Source: a virus. From it: a stretch of 20,039 bases of DNA. The stretch covers positions 1 to 20,039 of IMG/VR virus record IMGVR_UViG_3300034117_001336; one strand, 5' to 3'. This document shows positions 14,831 to 20,039 of this stretch, piece after piece. The notes beneath the pieces are model-generated. The model was not told where the DNA came from. It made no database searches and saw nothing but the letters and a program-made list of their open reading frames with translations. How positions within the stretch are numbered: the first letter of the stretch is position 1; the number at the start of each line of letters is the position of its first letter. The position numbers were made by a program, and so were the translations under genes.

Positions 14831-15358
14831 ATGAAGGAACTAACATTTAAAAAGAAAGGGGTAGTTCATACCCCTTTGACATTTTGGCAAGTTGACCCAA
14901 CATCAAAGATTGCTATCTATCAAGGTGGAAGAGGGGCTCGTCCTGATTTGGATTTCATAGTAAAACATAAGGAGGAAGGTAAGAGATTACGGACACCATC
15001 ACATACACATTGGATTGTTGATTTGATTGCTAAGAAACAATGTGCTCCGAATGTTATTAAGGGTTTTATTGATGACCTGATAAAAATCTATGATGAGACC
15101 GAACCATTTAATTGTGAGACATCAAGGGATACCTACAAGTTACAGTATGTTAATAAACTCACATCAAAGTATCTTGAGTTACAAGGATGTGGTTATTATT
15201 CTGTTGAAGTTTTAATTTCTTTTGTTGAGTTGTTCTCCAAGTGTGAAAAACAAACACCAGATGCGTTCATGTTTAGAAACCTATTGGTGATGGTTAAGGG
15301 GTATATTGATGGTGATAGAGACTTCTACCAAATCGTTGGTTATTCTAAACGTGTTTAA
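14831..15358 (+). CDS. Hypothetical phage protein, 175 aa
   Basis: I do not recognise this 175-aa protein. It begins with a beta segment (LTFKKKGVVHTPLTFWQVD), contains YQGGRGARPDLDF (about 30-42) and RTPSHTHWIVDLIAKK (about 54-69), and continues as helices with scattered cysteines. Gly/Arg-rich and His-containing loops of this kind could bind nucleotide or metal, but no family motif fits. It has its own promoter-like element ending 4 nt before the ATG, separating it from the redox genes. Its stop overlaps by 4 bp the stop of the convergent minus-strand gene at 15355-15981. A real gene is likely; the function is unknown. Confidence 0.66.
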   Translation: MKELTFKKKGVVHTPLTFWQVDPTSKIAIYQGGRGARPDLDFIVKHKEEGKRLRTPSHTHWIVDLIAKKQCAPNVIKGFIDDLIKIYDETEPFNCETSRDTYKLQYVNKLTSKYLELQGCGYYSVEVLISFVELFSKCEKQTPDAFMFRNLLVMVKGYIDGDRDFYQIVGYSKRV

Positions 15359-15981
15359 ATAACGTTCAGGAACAATTTGGACGGTAGTTGGTAGTCATCT
15401 GATACCTTACCTTCAAAGTTGTCGTTTAATATCGATAGGAGAAGTTCTGAACTATAGTAACTATCTGATTTTACCTTTGTGAATTTCAGGTTACCTTCAT
15501 TACTTTCAAATTCCAATTTAATGTTTCTGAACTTAAAGTACGGTTGTGATTTCTCCGAGATTTTATAAAGGTAAGAATAAAGATTACCTAAATAGTTTTT
15601 AGAATAACCGTGAGGGAATGTTGATTGTATGGTTATTGATGATAGATTGTTTGTTGTGAAAGTTTCAGGATATTCAAATACGAATTTTGTATCCTCAAAG
15701 TTTGTGTCTTTGGTATCATAATCTATGATGTCCAATGTTTTAAGATTAAGAGCTGTTAAATCAGAATAGTTATTTTGTTCTTGTTCTATGAACTTATCTG
15801 TCAGATTGTAACATCCATATATTTTTGGATTCTTTGTATAACCTTTGATAATAAATAAACTATTACAATCAACAACTGATAGTTTTGTTTTATAAGTGTT
15901 ATTATCACTTATTTCTTGACATAAGAAATCTGCAAACTTATTAACAAATTCTTGATTTAAAATACAACTCTCTTTTTCCAT
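15355..15981 (-). CDS. Hypothetical protein, 208 aa
   Basis: This minus-strand gene reads from ATG 15981-15979; a TTG two codons earlier is less likely. The N terminus (EFVNKFADFLCQEI) is helical and is followed by a strand-rich stretch (KLSVVDCNSLFIIKGYTKNP), a Thr/Asp-rich middle, SSITIQSTFPHGYSKNYLGNLYSYLYK (about 115-141), and a beta/helix C terminus. No catalytic or metal-binding signature is clear. It lies downstream of the 370-aa gene on the same strand with a 56-nt gap, so co-transcription is possible, and it converges with the 175-aa gene with 4 bp of overlap. Function unknown. Confidence 0.62.
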   Translation of the reverse strand: MEKESCILNQEFVNKFADFLCQEISDNNTYKTKLSVVDCNSLFIIKGYTKNPKIYGCYNLTDKFIEQEQNNYSDLTALNLKTLDIIDYDTKDTNFEDTKFVFEYPETFTTNNLSSITIQSTFPHGYSKNYLGNLYSYLYKISEKSQPYFKFRNIKLEFESNEGNLKFTKVKSDSYYSSELLLSILNDNFEGKVSDDYQLPSKLFLNVI

Positions 15982-15985
15982 GTCC

Positions 15986-16003
15986 AATTTTAGAACTAAA
16001 ATT
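15986..16003. repeat. Short inverted repeat ahead of the 208-aa gene
   Basis: AATTTTAG (15986-15993) and CTAAAATT (15996-16003) form an 8-bp stem with a 2-nt loop, ending 5 nt from the minus-strand ATG (15979-15981). It could sequester the start or be an operator or processing hairpin between the two minus-strand genes; A/T richness makes chance occurrence possible. Confidence 0.4.
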
Positions 16004-16037
16004 TTAAAGGTTAAAGTGTAAATAATTTTTTGTGTTA

Positions 16038-17150
16038 TTAGAAATAACTATTAAATTCAATATTAAGACATTTTTTAACGTCACCTAAATCGGGGTAGTC
16101 AGGAACTCTTCCAGAACTCAACCAATTTAAATCACCATTTTCAAATAAACTTTTAAGTAGGTTGATGTAACCTCCGTAATAATTTAAATTTTCATATGGG
16201 TTATTTACGTTACTTTCAAACCAAAGTTTAATATTATTATGAGCAGTTTTTGTAACTTCATATCTTACACCCCATCTTTCTGTTGATGTACTTTTATTGT
16301 AGTCGTGTTTTTTGTATTTATACTCTTCTGATTTTTTACTATCAATAACCTCACCGACTAATTGTCCTATAAGTGAGTCATACAATTCGTTAGCATAAAC
16401 CGACCCATAACAATTTGAGTATAATGAATATAATTCACTTCTTATATCTAATCCTAAGTTCATTATAAAGTATTCAACACAATCATTATCTTGTAAAAGT
16501 TTAGTGATTATCTCTTCATTTAATTTTAAATTCGACTCATCACCTTGTTCTATTGCTAAATCTTCTATTAATTCAGGAGTTAGATGTTCGATAGATAAAT
16601 TACCAATTTTAAGTAAATCTTCTTTGATATAACCTCTAATTTCTTCTTGGTATTTTGGTTCTAGTTCTTCATAAATATCTTTGAACTCATCACCTGTTAC
16701 GTCATCATATAAATAACCATCATAATCCCCATTTAATATTTCGGCAATTCTATCTTCACTAATATCGTTTCTACCACTACTAAAGAATTGTGCCAGTTCA
16801 CCAGAATCTTCTAAATCAACATAATATTTCCCATCAATTTCAGTTATATCTGAAAATTCCATTTCCATCATCTTATAGATGTAATTTGGGTCTTTTTGTA
16901 TTAACTGATAAATTATTTTATTTTGATAATCCGACCAGTCATTATTAAAAGGGTCAATGTAATGTGTTAAATTATTTTTAATTATTAACTCAAAAAATTT
17001 ATCAAAACCACCTATGGTGTTTTCAATATCCTCTTCAGTAACATCTCCGTTTTGGAATAGAGTAATAAGTTTTACTAACTTATTTTGGAAAGCTGTTAGT
17101 ACGGGTTTTTCCTCTTCTTCGTTTAAGTTTTTGAAAATTTTAAATTCCAT
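16038..17150 (-). CDS. Acidic hypothetical phage protein, 370 aa
   Basis: This minus-strand protein is largely helical and acidic. The N terminus (MEFKIFKNLNEEEEKPVL) is followed by helices, a central region rich in Asp/Glu/Tyr (GDYDGYLYDDVTGDEFKDIYEELEPKYQEE split over about 143-175), and a C-terminal part with YYGGYINLLKSLFENGDL near 325-342. No membrane segment or known catalytic motif is visible. Acidic proteins of this type occur in large phages as unknowns; DNA mimicry or a structural role are both possible and untested. The ATG at 17150 is preceded by a TATATTTA string (17163-17156, minus strand) and, just beyond, by the terminator hairpin of the upstream small genes, so it probably has its own promoter. 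The 208-aa gene follows on the same strand. Confidence 0.66.
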   Translation of the reverse strand: MEFKIFKNLNEEEEKPVLTAFQNKLVKLITLFQNGDVTEEDIENTIGGFDKFFELIIKNNLTHYIDPFNNDWSDYQNKIIYQLIQKDPNYIYKMMEMEFSDITEIDGKYYVDLEDSGELAQFFSSGRNDISEDRIAEILNGDYDGYLYDDVTGDEFKDIYEELEPKYQEEIRGYIKEDLLKIGNLSIEHLTPELIEDLAIEQGDESNLKLNEEIITKLLQDNDCVEYFIMNLGLDIRSELYSLYSNCYGSVYANELYDSLIGQLVGEVIDSKKSEEYKYKKHDYNKSTSTERWGVRYEVTKTAHNNIKLWFESNVNNPYENLNYYGGYINLLKSLFENGDLNWLSSGRVPDYPDLGDVKKCLNIEFNSYF

Positions 17151-17162
17151 AATGATAAATAT

Positions 17163-17188
17163 AAAAAAAGGGGAAAAATTCCCCTTTT
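17163..17188 (-). terminator. Strong intrinsic terminator hairpin (best in minus orientation)
   Basis: On the minus strand AAAAGGGGAA and TTCCCCTTTT form a 10-bp stem (17188-17179 with 17175-17166) with a 3-nt loop, extended by three more T residues to 17163. The G/C core of four pairs and a continuous run of seven T residues is a textbook rho-independent terminator for the small genes at 17213-17404. It also reads as a hairpin on the plus strand but with a broken U-run. Confidence 0.82.
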
Positions 17189-17212
17189 AGTTTTCTTATG
17201 TTGCGGGAAAGA

Positions 17213-17254
17213 TTATTTTCCACATCCGCAACCACCACCGTTGTTGTTCTTCAT
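17213..17254 (-). CDS. Possible 13-aa Cys-Gly-Cys micropeptide
   Basis: ATG 17254-17252 to TAA 17215-17213 reads MKNNNGGGCGCGK. It is too short for composition tests, but it ends 25 nt before a strong terminator, follows the 41-aa gene on the same strand, and shares with it a Gly-Cys-Gly-Cys motif followed by Lys. That makes a metal-binding or cysteine-donating micropeptide conceivable. It could equally be an untranslated 3' segment. Confidence 0.38.
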   Translation of the reverse strand: MKNNNGGGCGCGK

Positions 17255-17278
17255 TGTTTTTAATTTATTAGAGGTTTA

Positions 17279-17404
17279 TTACTTTTTCTTGTTTTTGTTG
17301 TAGTACTTATCAATAGTACTTTGAATTGCTGTTCTGATACTCTCAGTTCTTAACTTTTTCACCTGTTCAGGTGACGCACTTTGTTTTTTACATCCACATC
17401 CCAT
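17279..17404 (-). CDS. Small MGCGCKK protein, 41 aa
   Basis: ATG 17404-17402 to TAA 17281-17279 encodes 41 residues. It opens MGCGCKKQ, then a helix with SPEQVKKLRTESIRTAIQS (10-28), and ends in a Lys/Asn-rich tail. The N-terminal Cys-x-Cys, directly after the initiator Met and Gly, could bind metal or be lipidated or acylated, but the context does not prove either. It is divergent from the acidic 432-aa gene (start 17495) across a 90-bp A/T-rich gap and is followed by the 13-aa frame and a strong terminator, which supports a dedicated short transcript. The helical composition and intact frame support coding. Confidence 0.62.
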   Translation of the reverse strand: MGCGCKKQSASPEQVKKLRTESIRTAIQSTIDKYYNKNKKK

Positions 17405-17494
17405 ATTGTTGGTATTTTATTATAAATATTTACCACATGTGATTTAATAGTAAATAATATAGTTATTTTAATATTTATTAATATAATTTTTATC

Positions 17495-18793
17495 ATGAGA
17501 GTTAATATAGATATATCACAAATACAAAAGGTTGTTCAGATGTTGGTTGAGGAAGAAGGACAAGAGAGTGTTGTTATAACACCTGAGCAATATATTGACT
17601 TATTAAAGTTTACTAACTATAACGGTAAATTGGTTCAAAATATGAAACAATTCAGAGGTAAACGAATTGTTATTGATGGTGACTTAAGTTTGAGAAATAC
17701 GGATGCTAATAACATTACAAATATCACAGTTAATGGTGGTTTAGATTTATCATACACTCAAATTAACTCTCTTGAGGGTCTTATATACAATAATATTTCA
17801 ACATATGGAACACCGTATGAAAAAATTCAAATCAAAAAACAAAGACAGATTGAATTAGCCAAACAAAACGATTTACGACAAGAGGACGAATGGAATTTAG
17901 AAACTGCGACTAGTGAGATTGCGATTTTGGCAAATGTTTTATTTGAGTATCTGACTTCATCTTTTGGTCTTTATGAGGCTAAAGAACCTAATCATGATGC
18001 AAGGTTACAGGAACTTTATACTGCAAAAGAAAGAATGGAGGAAATTGAGAAAGAAACAGAAGATAATGAAAATCTGATGGATTTAGAAGCGGTTGAAGAA
18101 GAAATTGAAGAACTTGAAAAAAGAATTGACTTATATAATTTGGTTTATGATTACAAATATTATAGTATGAGAACTTTTTATTTGTTAACTGACGAATTAG
18201 AAGAATCAAAAGAAAGATGGGCGGTTGGTGATAATTATAGAACCCACATGTCGGCATATGAAAGAATTGATGAATTGATTGATGATATCGGAATAAAAGG
18301 TTTTAATTCTAGTTTTGTTGAAGATTATATTGATATTGAAGAACTTAAGGAAACTTTTAGAGACGATGAAGAAAATAATGTTAGAGAAAACCTTGAAGAC
18401 TTTTTTGACGAGGAAGATTTTGAATATTCCGACCCGGCAGTTCAAGAAAGGATTGATGAAATTGAATTGTTTTTAGAAGATTCTGAAATAGACCAAGAAA
18501 AAAAAGATGAATTAAATGAAGAACTTGATGAGTTAAGAGATAGTGATAAAACTGTCCCTGAAAATTTAATTGAGGAAAAGGTTGAAGATTTAATTAATGA
18601 TTTGGTTGATGACCCTGCGAACGTAATTGAAGAATATGGTTTGAATATTGAAAACTTTATAGATATAAAAGGATTTAAAGAAGGGTTAATTCAAACTGAC
18701 GGTATTGGTCACACACTGAACTCTTACGATGGTGATTACGATACTATTGAATTTAATGATGAAACATATTACATTTTACAAATAGAAGGGTAA
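17495..18793 (+). CDS. Very acidic coiled-coil phage protein with short leucine-rich N-terminal repeats
   Basis: The 432-aa protein has three parts. Residues about 1-95 form a small repeat domain: GKRIVIDGDLSLRNT and NITVNGGLDLSYTQINSLEGL have the 'v.GdLdLs.T.i.sl' pattern of short leucine-rich-like solenoids. Residues about 165-380 are almost continuous charged helix, with long runs of Glu/Asp (EAVEEEIEELEKRID, FFDEEDFEY, EELDELRDSD), probably coiled coil. The C terminus (GHTLNSYDGDYDTIEFNDETYYIL, in pieces over 405-428) is a beta module with an SYDG motif seen in other large-phage unknowns. The acidic helices could serve as a structural rod or a DNA mimic. It lies divergently from the small MGCGCKK gene and 1 nt before the 253-aa gene. 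Function unknown. Confidence 0.7.
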   Translation: MRVNIDISQIQKVVQMLVEEEGQESVVITPEQYIDLLKFTNYNGKLVQNMKQFRGKRIVIDGDLSLRNTDANNITNITVNGGLDLSYTQINSLEGLIYNNISTYGTPYEKIQIKKQRQIELAKQNDLRQEDEWNLETATSEIAILANVLFEYLTSSFGLYEAKEPNHDARLQELYTAKERMEEIEKETEDNENLMDLEAVEEEIEELEKRIDLYNLVYDYKYYSMRTFYLLTDELEESKERWAVGDNYRTHMSAYERIDELIDDIGIKGFNSSFVEDYIDIEELKETFRDDEENNVRENLEDFFDEEDFEYSDPAVQERIDEIELFLEDSEIDQEKKDELNEELDELRDSDKTVPENLIEEKVEDLINDLVDDPANVIEEYGLNIENFIDIKGFKEGLIQTDGIGHTLNSYDGDYDTIEFNDETYYILQIEG

Positions 18794-18794
18794 A

Positions 18795-19556
18795 ATGGAA
18801 ACCAAATCAAGAAAAAGAAGAACGAAAAAAAATAATCATTTCAGATTAACAACCGACTGGTTATTAACAGAACCAATTGACTACGAACACAAATATTATA
18901 TGTTGATGGACTTTTTAAAGTTCTGTGACGATAAGATTGAGAAGTTTGAGTTATATCCATTATTTAGTGAAATGTCATTACACTTGGCTAATCTACAAGT
19001 GATGTCTTCGGAATTCAAATACATCGTTGTTAATAAGAAGTTTGAAGTTATTGATGATGAAATACTAATCAATGAACTTAAATTCACACCCATCCCAAAA
19101 TTAAATGATGATGAGTTGGAAGAATTAAATAAGGTATTAAAATATGCCGGACCAAAGTTTTTTGAATATTTCAATGTCATCAAAGCTCTTTGGACATTAA
19201 CATACGACTCGGTTTCAATCAAACACACCAACGAAAATAAGAAACAGGATTTAGAAAGAGGTTACTTCTTCACACTTAACGGGAACAACAAAAGGATTTG
19301 GAAGTATACAACTGGTGGTATTGATACGGTTAAACACGACAGTAAATTTGCGGTTCAGTTGATATTTGATGGGGAAAGTAAAAAGGTAATTAGAACAATA
19401 TTAAATGAATTAACACAAGATATAAGTTTACCCATCTTTGAATTAATGTCTTCCAACGACCTACCATTTGAAAATACACTCCTACCAATCTTTAAAAGAA
19501 AGGTATTAAGTTACATAGTTCAGAAAAAAACAATTGTAAATCTAAAAAAAGATTAA
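18795..19556 (+). CDS. Conserved-looking phage protein of unknown function, 253 aa
   Basis: The N terminus is strongly basic (METKSRKRRTKKNN), as in nucleic-acid-binding or translocated phage proteins. It is followed by FRLTTDWLLTEPIDYEHKYYMLMDFLKFC (in pieces, 17-45), an ordered helical block with ELYPLFSEMSLHLANLQ, acidic helices with NDDELEELNKVL, and a mixed C-terminal half ending in a Lys-rich tail. I recognise this architecture as typical of large-phage unknowns but cannot attach a function. No membrane helix or catalytic motif is seen. It begins 1 nt after the acidic coiled-coil gene and should be co-transcribed with it. Confidence 0.68.
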   Translation: METKSRKRRTKKNNHFRLTTDWLLTEPIDYEHKYYMLMDFLKFCDDKIEKFELYPLFSEMSLHLANLQVMSSEFKYIVVNKKFEVIDDEILINELKFTPIPKLNDDELEELNKVLKYAGPKFFEYFNVIKALWTLTYDSVSIKHTNENKKQDLERGYFFTLNGNNKRIWKYTTGGIDTVKHDSKFAVQLIFDGESKKVIRTILNELTQDISLPIFELMSSNDLPFENTLLPIFKRKVLSYIVQKKTIVNLKKD

Positions 19557-19564
19557 TATATTTG
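19534..19564 (+). promoter_or_regulatory. Promoter-like TTG-N20-TATATTTG, 4 nt before an ATG
   Basis: TTG at 19534-19536 and TATATTTG at 19557-19564 are 20 nt apart, as in Bacteroidota promoters. The ATG at 19569 follows after TTAT. It overlaps the end of the 253-aa gene, so the small genes after it probably form a separate, near-leaderless transcript. Confidence 0.55.
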
Positions 19565-19568
19565 TTAT

Positions 19569-19730
19569 ATGGGATTCAACAAAAAAATAATAGGAGAAGA
19601 ACAAATCAAAAGTTTAGAAAAAGATTTAACTATTATTAATCATTATCTCAAAGCCGATTCAATCATTTTCACAAATAACGACGTTGCCAAAAAATTTAAA
19701 GAGTATGAGAAACAATATAGACCCGTATGA
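19569..19730 (+). CDS. Small helical protein, 53 aa
   Basis: ATG 19569 to TGA 19728-19730 encodes 53 residues: MGFNKKIIGEEQIKSLEKDL, a short linker, then DSIIFTNNDVAKKFKEYEKQ. It is predicted to be two helices with mixed charge, and no motif is recognised. It has a TATATTTG box 4 nt before the start and overlaps the next gene by 26 bp in another frame, which suggests translational coupling. Promoter plus coupling support it as real despite its size. Its partner downstream looks like a winged-helix protein, so the pair could be a small regulatory unit, but this is conjecture. Confidence 0.62.
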   Translation: MGFNKKIIGEEQIKSLEKDLTIINHYLKADSIIFTNNDVAKKFKEYEKQYRPV

Positions 19731-19905
19731 AGTTCTGTTAAGAAAACTTGAAAAACCAGTTCATATCAATTACATTTGTGATTATATCCTACGAGTTGGA
19801 ATCGACGAAACAAGAAAACGAATTGAAAAACTTGTAAGTGAGGGTATACTTGAAGAAAGTAAATATGGAAAAGAATATTATGTCAGAACAAAAAGAAATG
19901 GTTAA
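19705..19905 (+). CDS. Small winged-helix-like protein, 66 aa
   Basis: The ATG at 19705 (MRNNIDPYEVLLRKLEKP) is chosen over an upstream TTG at 19684. The order is helix, HINYICDYILRVGIDETRKRIEKLVSEGIL, then a strand pair KYGKEYYVRT. This is the plan of a short winged-helix domain: a recognition-type helix 'ETRKRIEKLVSEGIL' followed by a beta wing. Such phage proteins often bind DNA, but sequence evidence is limited to this pattern. It overlaps the 53-aa gene by 26 bp and the DUF3310 gene by 26 bp. Confidence 0.62.
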   Translation: MRNNIDPYEVLLRKLEKPVHINYICDYILRVGIDETRKRIEKLVSEGILEESKYGKEYYVRTKRNG

Positions 19906-20039
19906 TCACCCATCACACTATGGTGGTGAAGATAATCCATATGAAGCTATCAAAGTCATTGATGCTTGGGGTTTAGATAAAGATTTTTATTTGGGTAATG
20001 CGGTCAAATACCTATCACGTGCTGGTAAGAAAGACAATG
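19880..20039 (+). CDS. DUF3310 protein, N-terminal part (3' end outside window)
   Basis: The visible 53 codons contain NHPSHYGGEDNPYEAIKVID followed by AWGLDKDFYLGNAVKYLSR and AGKKDN. This is the DUF3310 signature ('NP.HY......ieaid.i......f..GNa.KY..RaG.K'), a small phage protein sometimes annotated as a nucleotide-kinase-like or pyrophosphohydrolase-associated protein; its activity is not established. The start may be the ATG at 19880 or the in-frame ATG at 19865, which would lengthen the overlap with the previous gene. The gene runs off the right edge, so its length and C-terminal residues cannot be judged. The family call is confident and strongly supports a phage origin. Confidence 0.82.
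   Translation, partial: MSEQKEMVNHPSHYGGEDNPYEAIKVIDAWGLDKDFYLGNAVKYLSRAGKKDN

Noticed and set aside
15355-15981. Possible degenerate S-adenosylmethionine synthetase, from the FVNKFADFLCQEI ... SVVDCN order
   Set aside because: The resemblance is a few residues only; ATP and methionine-binding motifs of MetK are absent.
18206-18445. Minus-strand frames inside the acidic 432-aa gene
   Set aside because: Glu/Asp-rich coding DNA reads as Phe/Leu/Ser-rich frames on the other strand; these are composition artefacts.
1-20039. CRISPR array, insertion sequence or attachment site
   Set aside because: No regularly spaced direct repeats, transposase gene, integrase or flanking target duplication were seen; only the short inverted repeats listed.

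Overview
The window most resembles part of a large tailed-phage genome, or a prophage-like element, infecting a Bacteroidota host. Phage signatures lie from about 8.1 kb to the right edge: a D12-class DNA adenine methyltransferase, a DUF932 protein, a PcfJ-like protein, a phage-style thioredoxin/glutaredoxin pair, a DUF3310 protein, and tightly packed or overlapping small genes of unknown function. The host call rests on promoter-like strings of the Bacteroidota type (TTG/TTTG, about 20 nt, TAnnTTTG), A-rich translation starts without Shine-Dalgarno sequences, and high A+T content. It is an inference, not a taxonomic proof.

Region A (1-7954, all +) is a compact glycan cassette: the tail of a MaoC/hotdog dehydratase, a long tandem GT-A glycosyltransferase, a small GT-A protein, an SGNH-hydrolase/methyltransferase fusion, a GT25-like protein, another small GT-A protein, and a 710-aa fusion. 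That fusion joins a GT4 glycosyltransferase to a complete TibC-like, iron-finger O-heptosyltransferase (BAHT) domain. Genes abut or overlap by a few bases, so the cassette is probably one operon. The likely job is building and trimming a glycan and attaching it to a protein or surface acceptor.

Region B (7940-8880) is a boundary. A 53-aa membrane protein gene on the minus strand converges on the fusion gene, and both reading frames end inside one perfect 15-bp inverted repeat. A 128-aa protein, a probable terminator, a foldable noncoding segment and a 45-aa basic protein with a promoter immediately upstream follow.

Region C (8890-15358, +) holds the methyltransferase, an LRR protein with an RWCTS motif, a 96-aa protein, a DUF932 protein with distinctive codon use and the best promoter in the window, the PcfJ-like protein, a 113-aa protein, thioredoxin, glutaredoxin and a 175-aa protein. 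Region D (15355-17404, -) holds two unknown proteins and, behind a strong terminator, two tiny Cys-Gly-Cys peptides. Region E (17495-20039, +) holds a very acidic coiled-coil protein, a conserved-looking 253-aa unknown, two small overlapping genes and the start of a DUF3310 gene. Several real genes shorter than 60 codons were found by reading the sequence directly.
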